Shown: positions 8,152 to 15,408, counted from the first letter of the stretch. The stretch is 64,000 nucleotides of DNA from Lysinibacillus sphaericus OT4b.31 (GCF_000392615.1 NZ_KB933398.1:2494966-2558965); one strand, 5' to 3'. The notes: generated from the letters alone by a model not told the origin. Translations and numbers: made by a program.

Positions 8152-9975
8152 ATGTTAATTGTGACAAATTTTAAAGGCACACAGACAGAGCCCTTCTTTA
8201 CAACTTCAGCACCGATTTTTGAGCAGGATACACTTGGCAATTTATCGCTTGAGTTTACCGTTAACAAAACTAACAACGAGGTCGGGTTTAACCTTTTACA
8301 AGAGGAGTCGGTGGTTACTGCTGCTGGCTACAATTTTCGAGTAAAACAGATTTACGACGATAAGCCAGGGCGTAAAACAACATTGGCCATATCTACATTT
8401 TTTGATCTATCGACGGTATTCAAAAGCTCTACATTAGGGGGCACTCATTCTATTCAGGAGTTTCTAACTTATTTGTTTACTGGAACAGGATGGACCGCAA
8501 CATTTGATTTTACAGGCACTGAGACAATCGGAAAGTTTGGTATTAAAAATATCATTCAGTGTGTTAATCAAATTTGTGATGCATTCGATTGTGAATTTGA
8601 GATTTTACCAAATAATCGCGTTCATTTCAGTAAATCGCTTGGTCCAGATAATGGCGCTCAGTACAGATATGGACATAACATCAAAGCGCTTAGTCGTAAG
8701 GTTGATACAACACATTTAAGGACTAAGATTACAGCTACAGGCAAGGAAGGTCTTACCGTCACTTATACTTCTCCTAATCATACTATTTGGGGGATACGTG
8801 AAGCTGATCCAATCAGTGATGAACGTTTCACTGATGCTAATAACTTAACCAAAAAGGCTAAAAACTCGCTAATCGATTATCCAGAGGTTAGTTTTGAACT
8901 TGATACGATTGAGTTATTAGATAAACAGTTAGGTGAAAAAGTATGGTTGATTTATGAGCCAATAGAAGGCCTTGAATTACAGACACGTATTTTACAACGT
9001 ACCTGTATTGTTGATGAGTTAACGGATGAATTAAAGACAATTGCTGTTAAGCTGGGTAACTCTTTACCTCGTACATTAACAGATAATGAAATCGATACCG
9101 AGGAACTTATCGAGGAAACAAAAGAAGAGTTAAGCGAAGTCATCGAGGACAATAAAAAGGAATTCAGATCAGCCATCACTCAAACGGATAGTCGTATCAC
9201 GTTAGAAGTAGAGCAATTAAATAAGTCTATAGCTACTATTGATGTGAAGGCCGATAATATTAGCCTTACTGTAAATAATCGTATTACAAATGAAATGGCA
9301 GCCATTAATATCCGAGCTGATCAAATCCAATCTACAGTAAGCGCACAAGGCGTACAATTACATGGGGTGGATACAAGGGTAGCAAGTGCTGAATCCAGTA
9401 TTACGCAGCACGCTCACCAAATTTCTCAGAAAGTAAGCACAACCGATTATAACGGAAACACAATATCTTCATTGATTAACCAGACAGCCTCTGAAGTACT
9501 CATTAAAGCTAGTAAAATTAAGTTTGTAGGTGAAATATATGCCCTTTCTGATATTAGTGGCAATTTAGGTACTATTCACGCTGGTAATATCAATATCCAA
9601 CAACAGGTGAGCATCGGTAATCGCTTGAATATTCAGGGTTCAGGCGGCGCTATTCAATTTACAGAATCAATGGCTTCTATATCATCCATTGTTGGTTCGG
9701 GACTTACTATTTGGGATTCTAGTCAAGTACAACTGAATGCTAGTTCAATTAAATTTGGTAGTATTTTCGGCGGTGGGAATATTGATTTCGGGGGATTGTC
9801 GTCGTCGAACTATAGTAACATCACAGTAGGTAAGGCTAATACGCTTAATGGTTTTTCGCATTATGAATTTGCTACGGCCCATACAATGGGCATTGGGATT
9901 GCGTATAGTCCTGCATCAAGACTTATTTGGTTCCGTATGAACGGAGTAGATGTAGGCTCAGTAAAATTAACATAA
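8152..9975 (+). CDS. Tail-associated protein, prophage endopeptidase-tail (Tal) family
   Basis: This 607-residue protein starts at ATG 8152; an ATG 5 bases earlier runs into a stop after three codons. Residues 1-330 have the look of the Tal/gp27-like hub domain of Firmicute siphophages (phage minor structural protein family, with many beta strands and LSRKVDTTHL, LIDYPEVSFELDTI). Residues about 320-440 are a long coiled coil (EETKEELSEVIEDNKKEF and following), and the C-terminus (450-607) is Gly/Ser/Ile-rich, beta-helix-like. The family closes the tail tip and contacts the host wall. No catalytic motif could be assigned by eye. Confidence 0.8.
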   Translation: MLIVTNFKGTQTEPFFTTSAPIFEQDTLGNLSLEFTVNKTNNEVGFNLLQEESVVTAAGYNFRVKQIYDDKPGRKTTLAISTFFDLSTVFKSSTLGGTHSIQEFLTYLFTGTGWTATFDFTGTETIGKFGIKNIIQCVNQICDAFDCEFEILPNNRVHFSKSLGPDNGAQYRYGHNIKALSRKVDTTHLRTKITATGKEGLTVTYTSPNHTIWGIREADPISDERFTDANNLTKKAKNSLIDYPEVSFELDTIELLDKQLGEKVWLIYEPIEGLELQTRILQRTCIVDELTDELKTIAVKLGNSLPRTLTDNEIDTEELIEETKEELSEVIEDNKKEFRSAITQTDSRITLEVEQLNKSIATIDVKADNISLTVNNRITNEMAAINIRADQIQSTVSAQGVQLHGVDTRVASAESSITQHAHQISQKVSTTDYNGNTISSLINQTASEVLIKASKIKFVGEIYALSDISGNLGTIHAGNINIQQQVSIGNRLNIQGSGGAIQFTESMASISSIVGSGLTIWDSSQVQLNASSIKFGSIFGGGNIDFGGLSSSNYSNITVGKANTLNGFSHYEFATAHTMGIGIAYSPASRLIWFRMNGVDVGSVKLT

Positions 9976-9994
9976 GAAATGGAGAATGATAAAA

Positions 9995-10195
9995 ATGGAT
10001 TATCAAGTACAACTAAACAATGGACAGGCAATAAATTTAGCGAATGCGGAGTTTGATGCTGCGGCATTTACAACAACATTAAATGATCAAAAAATTAACT
10101 TTGTAAATATCGGTGGGGCCATCATTAATAAACACATCATTGTGAGTGTATTACCTGTTACGGCCACACAACCTGAAACAGAAACGCAAGCTTAG
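9995..10195 (+). CDS. 66-residue phage protein
   Basis: ATG 9995 is chosen because GGAG at 9981-9984 lies 10 bases before it; the earlier ATG at 9986 would be only 1 base from that site. The product starts MDYQVQLNNGQAINLANAEF and ends in a Pro/Glu/Thr-rich tail (TQPETETQA). It lies between the Tal gene and the lysis genes, where siphophages carry small unassigned genes. Function unknown. Confidence 0.7.
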   Translation: MDYQVQLNNGQAINLANAEFDAAAFTTTLNDQKINFVNIGGAIINKHIIVSVLPVTATQPETETQA

Positions 10196-10230
10196 GCTTA
10201 GCGTTATAATTATTGTCTAAATTAGAAGGA

Positions 10231-10276
10231 AATCATTCCCTTTTGTCGAATTGAGTAGGTGAAAGGGGAAATGATT
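10231..10276 (+). promoter_or_regulatory. Hairpin that would occlude the ribosome binding site of the next gene
   Basis: AATCATTCCCTTTT (10231-10244) can pair with 10262-10276 (AAAGGGGAAATGATT) over about 14 pairs with one bulged A and one G-U. The right arm contains the AAAGGGG ribosome binding site of the gene starting at 10280. This suggests translational control or protection from read-through transcripts. Seen by eye only; no folding energy calculated. Confidence 0.5.
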
Positions 10277-10279
10277 ATT

Positions 10280-10510
10280 ATGAGAGAAAAAGCAGAAAAA
10301 ATGTTAATTGAATTATATGATTTTACAATCCGCGGAAATAAAAGTTCTGCTCAAATCAACAGAGAAGACGATTATCAATGGAGAGAAGATTTAAGAACTA
10401 TTGACTACTTAGTTGAAAAAAGGTTAATTGAAAAGAAGGCGGCTACGGGATTTGTAATTATTAAGCTTACCTCTCATGGTATTGACTTTGTGGAAGATGA
10501 ATTAATTTAA
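10280..10510 (+). CDS. Small winged-helix-like phage protein
   Basis: ATG 10280 is preceded by AAAGGGG with 11-base spacing; two earlier in-frame starts (GTG 10259, ATG 10271) fit that site poorly. The 76-residue product starts MREKAEKMLIELYDFTIRGN, and its pattern of helix, helix, then LVEKRLIEKK and a beta-like FVIIKLTSHGIDFVEDEL resembles a winged helix of YjcQ-like proteins. It could be a small DNA-binding protein. The hairpin just upstream can hide its ribosome binding site. Confidence 0.65.
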   Translation: MREKAEKMLIELYDFTIRGNKSSAQINREDDYQWREDLRTIDYLVEKRLIEKKAATGFVIIKLTSHGIDFVEDELI

Positions 10511-10515
10511 ACTTT

Positions 10516-10614
10516 AAGCACTCTCATATTGATCTGACCCAAAAAAGTTAGACATATTTAGTTAGATTGGTGTCTAACTTTTACGGGGCAGATCATATGA
10601 GGGTGCTTTTATTT
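10516..10614 (+). terminator. Terminator with a 66-bp element in its loop
   Basis: The outer arms AAGCACTCTCATAT and ATATGAGGGTGCTT pair (one G-U) and are followed by TTATTTT. This is the same terminator sequence as at 8096-8122, but the loop here holds an insertion-sequence-like unit that forms its own long hairpin. Confidence 0.65.
10530..10595. mobile_element. 66-bp miniature IS3/IS150-like inverted-repeat element
   Basis: The two ends (10530-10554 and 10571-10595) are 25-bp inverted repeats matching at 22 positions, beginning TGATCTG and containing AAAAGTTAGACA, which is the style of IS150-group IS3 ends. Only 16 bp separate them, so there is no transposase. The trinucleotide TAT flanks both sides (10527-10529, 10596-10598), the target duplication size used by several IS3 elements, although the surrounding sequence is itself palindromic. 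Confidence 0.6.
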
Positions 10615-10715
10615 TGCGCTGTGAGAGCATTCGAAATGGGCAACGGTACATGTTACTGATTCCCGAAGCTTCTCATGGCTTTTTATTTTAACTAAATAGG
10701 GCAAAGGGTGATGGT

Positions 10716-10946
10716 ATGGAAGGAACATATGTAAATATCAATGAGCACAATATGTTGAAAGAAAAGGTAAATGCTCATGAAGTGCGAATATCTATCGCAG
10801 AAAATAATATCAAGGATATGAAAGATGATTTAACAGCAATTAAATCAAATACAACGTGGATTGTCCGTTTAATAATCGGAGGGATAATCACGGGTGTAAT
10901 TGGTGGAGCAATCGGATTGATTTTTGCAGCATACAAAATGTTTTAG
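10716..10946 (+). CDS. xhlA: XhlA-family holin-associated protein
   Basis: The 76-residue protein follows AAAGGGTGATGGT. An N-terminal amphipathic coiled coil (KEKVNAHEVRISIAENNIK) is followed by one C-terminal transmembrane helix (VRLIIGGIITGVIGGAIGLI). This is the architecture of PBSX XhlA, which acts with the holin to let the amidase reach the wall. Its place directly before holin and amidase matches the PBSX-type lysis cassette. Confidence 0.88.
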   Translation: MEGTYVNINEHNMLKEKVNAHEVRISIAENNIKDMKDDLTAIKSNTTWIVRLIIGGIITGVIGGAIGLIFAAYKMF

Positions 10947-10960
10947 GAGGAATTCATAAT

Positions 10961-11221
10961 ATGAAAATTAACTGGAAAGTACGACTACAACATAAACAAT
11001 TTTGGGTGTCATTAATCGCATTACTTATCGTGCTCGCTAATCAAATAGCGGGCATTTTTCATGTTGATATTACTATCTACAACGATCAAGTTACAGCTAT
11101 TTCCGAAACGGTTCTGAGCATTTTAGGACTACTTGGTATTGTTATCGACCCAACAACAAAAGGGACGTCTGATAGTGATCAGGCTTTAAAATACCACAAA
11201 CCAAAGGATGGTGAGCTGTAA
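10961..11221 (+). CDS. Phage holin, phi-LC3 / BhlB type
   Basis: ATG 10961 has AGGAGG 11 bases upstream; a longer reading of the frame overlaps xhlA and lacks a site. The 86-residue product starts MKINWKVRLQHKQFWVSLIA and has two membrane segments (about 13-33 and 48-66) and a charged tail. This is the phi-LC3 holin pattern. Its stop overlaps the amidase start (TAATG), coupling the two. It would permeabilise the membrane at the end of the lytic cycle. Confidence 0.88.
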   Translation: MKINWKVRLQHKQFWVSLIALLIVLANQIAGIFHVDITIYNDQVTAISETVLSILGLLGIVIDPTTKGTSDSDQALKYHKPKDGEL

Positions 11222-11922
11222 TGGCATACACATTCAAGCAAAATTTATTACCGTCCAGCAAGTATGGAATCAAAGCACCATACGGCATAACACCACAATA
11301 CATCACTGTACACAACACGGCCAATGATGCTTCAGCAGCCAATGAAATTAAATACATGTTAAGCAATAACAACGAGGTATCCTATCACATTGCTGTAGAT
11401 GACAAAGAAGTTATTCAAGGCATCCCGTATAATCGTAACGCTTGGCATTGTGGAGATGGTAGAGGGTCAGGAAATATGAAGTCAATTGGTATTGAAATTT
11501 GCTACAGCAAAAGTGGTGGGGCTCGTTATGCTTTTGCGGAAGAAAATGCAGTACAGTATATTGCTAAGTTGCTCAAGGAGTTTGGTTGGGGAATTGAGCG
11601 GGTTAAAAAGCATCAAGATTGGAACGGAAAATACTGCCCACATCGAATTTTAAGTGAAAACCGTTGGAAAAGTTTCTTGAAACTAATTGAACAGGCTACG
11701 AAGCCAACAACACAACAAAAGGAGGAAAACAAAGTGGCGCAAAATACTTATTGGAATCCAGGTTCGCCAGCTATGAAAACTGAAACAGAAAACTTTATTG
11801 CACACGCCGTTAAGGACGGTATTATACAGGAATCGCATTTGAAGGATTTGCAGAATGGTACAATGACAAGCGACAGATTGTTAGGTTTGTATATTACGAT
11901 TCAGCAACGGCGTAATAAATAA
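11221..11922 (+). CDS. N-acetylmuramoyl-L-alanine amidase (endolysin, Amidase_2)
   Basis: The 233-residue protein has an N-terminal Amidase_2 domain (about 15-150): first zinc histidine in VHNTAN (H31), SYHIAVDD and AWHCGDG in the middle, and KHQDWNGKYCPHR near 130-143 giving the remaining ligands. The domain resembles CwlA/XlyA of Bacillus, which cut between muramic acid and L-alanine. The C-terminal 60 residues are a separate unassigned segment after a Thr/Gln-rich linker. It is the last gene of the lysis cassette and is coupled to the holin. Confidence 0.93.
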   Translation: MAYTFKQNLLPSSKYGIKAPYGITPQYITVHNTANDASAANEIKYMLSNNNEVSYHIAVDDKEVIQGIPYNRNAWHCGDGRGSGNMKSIGIEICYSKSGGARYAFAEENAVQYIAKLLKEFGWGIERVKKHQDWNGKYCPHRILSENRWKSFLKLIEQATKPTTQQKEENKVAQNTYWNPGSPAMKTETENFIAHAVKDGIIQESHLKDLQNGTMTSDRLLGLYITIQQRRNK

Positions 11923-11925
11923 AAA

Positions 11926-11966
11926 ATGATGGCCAGCAAAGCTAATTTAGCAGAGCTGGCCATTAA
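11926..11966 (-). terminator. Hairpin between convergent genes
   Basis: ATGGCCAGC (11929-11937) pairs with GCTGGCCAT (11955-11963). An A-run precedes it on the + strand, which is a T-run after the hairpin on the - strand, so it mainly suits the lipoprotein gene to its right, while the same stem also bounds the amidase. Confidence 0.7.
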
Positions 11967-11970
11967 TAAT

Positions 11971-12474
11971 CTAATAATTTGCTGTTTCAAGTTGATTAAC
12001 AGTTTTTGTATCAAGTATTTCTTCTCGGGTTTCTTTACCAACTGAGTACTTAATTCTTATATATCGATTATCACTTTTCATAATATTTGAATTGGTATTG
12101 ATTTTTAATATAAGCTTAAGAGCATTATCTTTATTTACAATAATATTTTCAGCTAATTTTACTTCGCCACCAATACTTTCTAATTCTTCGTGAACACCCC
12201 TACGTGAATACTTATCCCCAATATAAAAAGAATAATTAAATTCATCTATTAATTTGTAATCATCAATTACATCATCTGCTTTTACAATTTCAATTTTATC
12301 AATCGTTGCAGGATTTTTTCCTAAATACTCTAAATCAGAAACGATGTAATAAACACTATCTTTACTAAAATTGCTTGTGGAAATACTTGTAGCATTAAAT
12401 AAGCTTTCGTTGAGATCATTAGAACAACCTGTAAGGAATGTAAAAAATAATAGAATAAACAATAATTTTTTCAT
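11971..12474 (-). CDS. Prophage-borne lipoprotein, unknown function
   Basis: The 167-residue product starts MKKLLFILLFFTFLTGCSND, a lipoprotein signal with lipobox LTGC (Cys17). Its start is preceded on the - strand by AGGAGGATAT. The mature part is acidic and beta-rich with no recognised family. It is opposite in direction to all prophage structural genes and lies just after the lysis cassette, the usual place for lysogenic-conversion genes. It shares a 125-bp intergenic region with a divergently read secreted protein, so they may be regulated together. Confidence 0.8.
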   Translation of the reverse strand: MKKLLFILLFFTFLTGCSNDLNESLFNATSISTSNFSKDSVYYIVSDLEYLGKNPATIDKIEIVKADDVIDDYKLIDEFNYSFYIGDKYSRRGVHEELESIGGEVKLAENIIVNKDNALKLILKINTNSNIMKSDNRYIRIKYSVGKETREEILDTKTVNQLETANY

Positions 12475-12500
12475 TTATATCCTCCTGAATACCATGAAAT

Positions 12501-12539
12501 AATATTCCAATTTTAATATAATTTTAAAAAATATTCCAA
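12501..12539. promoter_or_regulatory. Direct repeats in divergent intergenic region
   Basis: AATATTCCAA occurs exactly twice (12501-12510 and 12530-12539), spaced 29 bp start to start, between the lipoprotein and the secreted-protein genes. Near three helical turns apart, they could bind one regulator acting on both genes. The base composition is AT-rich, so chance is possible. Confidence 0.35.
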
Positions 12540-12599
12540 AATAGAGATTTTAATGGTATGCTGTTATTGTACCATCAAAAAACCAAAGGAGGTAATATT

Positions 12600-13334
12600 T
12601 TGAAAAAAATATTTTTTGCAGTTTTATTAATCTTCGGTACATATTTTAGTGCTAATAGTATTGCGTCTGCAAGTACGTTGGAGGATAGCGATTTAAATGA
12701 AATCGCTGAGAAGAATGGTTACTCCATTGAGTCAGTAGATTTAACAGATTATATTCAAGAGAAAGCGCTTGATGAAGGTAGAACTTATGAAGAAGTAGCA
12801 AATGAGATATTTGCGGCTGCTGAAGCAGTACACAAAAGAGTTTCTAATGAGGATTTATATAATGATTTAGTAACAACTACTGATACATTAAATGCTGTAC
12901 CATTATCTTCTGTTATCGAATCATTTGATGTTAGTCAAAATAATTTTTCGGCATTAGCTGCTGATCCACCTGCAAAGTTATTTTCTAATAGACATAATTT
13001 AATTAAAGGTGAGAATTTTGGACTTGAATACGGTGTAAAGGCTGTTGTTTATTCATCTGGTTCATTTAGAGAGTTTGTTTCGATAAATAAAAGTACAGCT
13101 TATGTTACTACTTATGGCAGTGGTAAGAATTCTTGGGATAACTTGTATACAGACCCATCAATAGTTAATGCTACTACAATGAATTTTGATGCTAAAGGTG
13201 CACTAAATTTCCAAGTTACTAAAGCTTATTCAGCAGGATTCGCAGCTGCAGGATTTGATTTATCAAAAACTGTTGGCGAAACTTATTATTATCGTTTAAT
13301 TCACCGTGTTAATTATAATTTTAGTTTATATTAA
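12600..13334 (+). CDS. Secreted protein of unknown function (prophage moron)
   Basis: TTG 12600 is the start: AAAGGAGG sits 7 bases ahead, and an upstream ATG would add 14 residues that spoil the signal peptide. The 244-residue product has a typical signal peptide ending ASAS near residue 25. The mature protein has a helical acidic part (26-115) and a Tyr/Ser/Asn-rich beta part (about 120-244), without cysteines. No family was recognised. A strong terminator follows 18 bases after the stop, so it is a single-gene unit. Gene position suggests a lysogenic-conversion factor. Confidence 0.8.
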   Translation: MKKIFFAVLLIFGTYFSANSIASASTLEDSDLNEIAEKNGYSIESVDLTDYIQEKALDEGRTYEEVANEIFAAAEAVHKRVSNEDLYNDLVTTTDTLNAVPLSSVIESFDVSQNNFSALAADPPAKLFSNRHNLIKGENFGLEYGVKAVVYSSGSFREFVSINKSTAYVTTYGSGKNSWDNLYTDPSIVNATTMNFDAKGALNFQVTKAYSAGFAAAGFDLSKTVGETYYYRLIHRVNYNFSLY

Positions 13335-13352
13335 TATTTATTTTTCTACAAA

Positions 13353-13397
13353 AATGCCCAGGTACTCAATTAATTTTGAACCTGGGCATTTTTTATT
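13353..13397 (+). terminator. Intrinsic terminator
   Basis: AATGCCCAGGT pairs with ACCTGGGCATT, followed by TTTTTATTT. It ends the secreted-protein transcript. Confidence 0.9.
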
Positions 13398-13456
13398 TCC
13401 ACAAATTTCACTTGATCAAATACAAACGAATGTTCTGTATTGAGGAGTGTGGAAAG

Positions 13457-13654
13457 GTGAAAGAACAACTGAAAAATAAAGCTAATATTAAGTCAGATAA
13501 GGCAGTTGATGCTACTCATAAAGAATCATGGAATTGGGCAATTTCACAAGAAATCATTAAAGGTGACGGTAAATCAATGAATCCTTCTGGAGTTTTAACT
13601 CGTCAACAAATGGCTACAATGCTAAAACGTTATTATGAATACATAGTAAAGTAA
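13457..13654 (+). CDS. Small SLH-motif protein
   Basis: GTG 13457 has GAGGAG 9 bases upstream; longer readings include the preceding terminator and are unlikely. The 65-residue product carries one S-layer-homology-like unit: SWNWAISQEIIKGDGKSMNP followed by GVLTRQQMATMLKRYYEYI, with the LTRxQxA signature. In related phages such a unit is often fused to the endolysin C-terminus; here it stands alone 1.5 kb after the amidase. It may bind secondary cell-wall polymer, but it has no signal peptide. Confidence 0.7.
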   Translation: MKEQLKNKANIKSDKAVDATHKESWNWAISQEIIKGDGKSMNPSGVLTRQQMATMLKRYYEYIVK

Positions 13655-13812
13655 TAGATACATAAGGTGGGATATTTTTGTCTCACCTTTTATTTTTTAC
13701 TTAATTTTTTTATCTGTTACATTAGTAAATTAGTTGTAAGAATATTACATGAAATCTAGCATATAAGAATAATAGCAGGGAAATTAGATATAAAGAAAGG
13801 ATGGATGGATGG

Positions 13813-13941
13813 ATGAGTGGTAAAACTATAAAGATAAAGGTTGGAAAATACAATTGCACTGTAATAGGAGTTAATGAGTCTAGTGAAGAAGCAATTATGA
13901 ACTTTCGTAAAAAACTAACTGAGATTATGAGGAATAAATAA
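13813..13941 (+). CDS. 42-residue protein, paralogue 1 of a small tandem family
   Basis: Four ATGs overlap in ATGGATGGATGGATG (13801-13815); the last, at 13813, is 12 bases from AAAGG and is preferred. The product starts MSGKTIKIKVGKYNCTVIGV and contains NESSEEAI followed by a basic helix. The next gene encodes a related peptide (KIGKY, then NEPSEEAI), so the two are tandem paralogues. Function unknown; regulatory or structural micro-proteins of the prophage are possible. Confidence 0.6.
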   Translation: MSGKTIKIKVGKYNCTVIGVNESSEEAIMNFRKKLTEIMRNK

Positions 13942-13974
13942 GGAATAGGGTTCAGTAAATAGAAAGGAAAATGT

Positions 13975-14133
13975 ATGGTGGGGAAAGAAACTATTATGAA
14001 AATCGGAAAATACACTTTAGTAGGAAGGGCGCTTAATGAACCAAGTGAAGAAGCGATTTTAAAATGTAGAAAAATAGTAAATGAAGTAATGCGAAATTAC
14101 CTTAGTAAAAAGATGATTGAAAGAGAAGGATAA
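13975..14133 (+). CDS. 52-residue protein, paralogue 2 of a small tandem family
   Basis: ATG 13975 follows AGAAAGGAAA. The product shares a core with the preceding peptide: KIGKYTLVG, NEPSEEAIL and a basic helix ending VMRN, compared with KVGKYNCTV, NESSEEAIM and EIMRN. It is 10 residues longer at the C-terminus and is followed at once by a third small gene. The spacing and shared core support real coding. Confidence 0.65.
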   Translation: MVGKETIMKIGKYTLVGRALNEPSEEAILKCRKIVNEVMRNYLSKKMIEREG

Positions 14134-14135
14134 CG

Positions 14136-14300
14136 ATGGGGAAGATTAGGAATGTACCTGTGTTAAAAGAAATTAAACCTCCAGATAGAGAAGCTACTCC
14201 TGAAGAAATAGCCGAAGCTAAAGAAAATTTGGAAGAGGTACTAGCAAATATTTTCCTTTACTATTACAAATCGGAAAGAGATAATAAAACAAAGGATTAA
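14136..14300 (+). CDS. 54-residue acidic helical protein
   Basis: The gene begins 2 bases after the preceding stop, with AGAGAAGGATAACG as ribosome binding site. The product starts MGKIRNVPVLKEIKPPDREA and is followed by an acidic helix (PEEIAEAKENLEEVLANIF). It shares the general pattern of the two genes before it (basic start, SEEAI/PEEIAEA helix). A terminator follows 6 bases after the stop, so the three form one small operon. Confidence 0.7.
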   Translation: MGKIRNVPVLKEIKPPDREATPEEIAEAKENLEEVLANIFLYYYKSERDNKTKD

Positions 14301-14306
14301 GTAACT

Positions 14307-14337
14307 AGGGTGTACTTTTGGGTACACTCTTTTTTTG
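14307..14337 (+). terminator. Intrinsic terminator
   Basis: AGGGTGTAC pairs with GTACACTCT (one G-U) followed by seven T. It closes the three-gene micro-operon. Confidence 0.9.
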
Positions 14338-14452
14338 TTTGTTGTAGTAATTCAACAGGTTAAATCAAAATTCACAATTCAATAAAAAAGCATTTCCTTG
14401 TGTTGTTCATTTTGGTAATATATAGGTAAATACTGTATTGGAGGTTTAGAGC

Positions 14453-14713
14453 ATGAAAATAAATATTATTTGTGAAAAGTGTGAAACAGAAGTTGAATTA
14501 ACTCCCAAAACTGTAGGTAGACATGCTAGCTTGAATGATTTAGGTAATAGGTTTAGAATTAGTGAAATTAAACTTGATGAAAACTTTGATGAAGATGAGC
14601 CGCCAAAAGAGTTTAGCGATTTAGACATTAGAGTAGAGGAATTAAGAATCGATTGTAAAAATTGTGGAGAATATATTGTTTTAACTGATTTTCCTACATA
14701 TGTTTATAGATAA
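14453..14713 (+). CDS. Zinc-ribbon-like small protein
   Basis: The 86-residue product follows TTGGAGGTTTAGAGC. It has two Cys pairs, CEKC (residues 8-11) and CKNC (about 70-73), separated by an acidic region (NFDEDEPPKEF). This spacing could bind one zinc ion. A terminator comes right after the stop. No named family recognised. It is the last intact small gene before the mobile-element graveyard, and may be the last prophage gene. Confidence 0.75.
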   Translation: MKINIICEKCETEVELTPKTVGRHASLNDLGNRFRISEIKLDENFDEDEPPKEFSDLDIRVEELRIDCKNCGEYIVLTDFPTYVYR

Positions 14714-14725
14714 TTGAGGTAACTT

Positions 14726-14750
14726 AGAGGGGTAATTTCCCTCTTTTTTT
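14726..14750 (+). terminator. Intrinsic terminator
   Basis: AGAGGG pairs with CCCTCT over a 7-base loop and is followed by a T-run. Confidence 0.85.
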
Positions 14751-14891
14751 ATTTGCCTTCCTTTTCGATTCAGTACTTGATGAAAAATAGATGAGTAGTG
14801 TATAGTTTTAGTTAAAGAAGGTAATAGAATTTTATTCTTACTTGTTCATATACCTAAAACATTTTAAATATAGATTTAAACCACGATTTAT

Positions 14892-15005
14892 CTACATTTC
14901 TTCATAAAATGGTTTAAGTAAACTAAGTTTATTGAATTTTATATTTACGTCTTCAAATAGTTTACGATCGCCATAGCGAAGACCTACATTACTTACTTGA
15001 ATCAT
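14892..15005 (-). pseudogene. 5' fragment of an ABC-F ATPase gene (YkpA-like)
   Basis: Reading leftwards from ATG at 15005, with GGAGGAACTTGC in front, the frame gives MIQVSNVGLRYGDRKLFEDV then NIKF, which matches the start of ABC-F proteins such as Bacillus YkpA. After codon 24 the similarity stops abruptly: the Walker A part is missing and a TAG ends the frame after 13 unrelated codons. The break lies beside the palindrome TAAACTAAGTTTA (14919-14931). The fragment looks like one half of a gene split by integration. Confidence 0.75.
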
Positions 15006-15035
15006 GCAAGTTCCTCCTTTTTTCACAATGGCTCT

Positions 15036-15253
15036 AGTATATCATGAAATATGTTCCATAGTCTATAAACATTATTAAATCAAGGTTTATAGTCATGTAC
15101 ACTACTTATTAGCCCTAGTTTCTGCCCCAACTACCTGTAAACTGTGACTGAATAAAGAAACAGCTTCCACTTCCATTTCTTTTAAAACATGCCCATACAC
15201 TTTAAAAATCATATCAGGCGTATTCCCAAGTCTTTCCGAAATTACTTTCACAT
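15036..15253. repeat. Diverged direct repeat A, copy 1 (copy 2 at 18095-18306)
   Basis: This segment and 18095-18306 align over about 215 bp in the same orientation (shared runs include TATGTTCCATAGT and ACATTATTAAATC). It holds the 3' part of a tyrosine recombinase gene on the - strand and its downstream hairpin. Copy 1 keeps the reading frame; copy 2 does not. Confidence 0.8.
15063..15092 (-). promoter_or_regulatory. Covarying hairpin downstream of recombinase fragment (copy 1)
   Basis: CTATAAAC pairs with GTTTATAG across 14 bases. In the second copy (18122-18151) the arms are CGATAAAC and GTTTATCG: one base pair has changed on both sides (T-A to G-C). Such a paired change suggests the stem is under selection, as a terminator or a recombinase site. 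Confidence 0.6.
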
Positions 15254-15284
15254 TCATTCCTTGATTTAATAAGATGGTGCAATG
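15102..15284 (-). pseudogene. C-terminal fragment of a phage tyrosine recombinase
   Basis: On the - strand the frame reads AHCTILLNQGMNVKVISERL, then GNTPDMIFKVYGHVLKEMEV, and ends with TAG at 15102. This is the last box of XerC/phage integrases: HAT-like start, ERLG, and the nucleophilic Tyr in VYGHV. The usual LGH is LGN here. The rest of the gene is absent; the fragment abuts, head to head, a different recombinase fragment on the + strand at about 15285. Confidence 0.75.
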
Positions 15285-15408
15285 CGCATATGCACGTGAG
15301 CGTGTGGATCAGTTAATGACCAGTGAGCAGAACACATGATGAGCCGTGTGTTGGAAAATAGAAAAATGGGGCGTGTGGCAGACTACGGTATTCTGAGGGA
15401 GCATGATA
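15285..15408. repeat. Direct repeat B, copy 1 (copy 2 at 17224-17350)
   Basis: About 125 bp are nearly identical in the two places, starting CGCATATGCACGTGAGCGT and ending GGGAGCATGATA. Both carry the middle of an integrase-domain gene. The second copy has two inserted bases compared with the first, so the two decayed separately. Confidence 0.85.
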
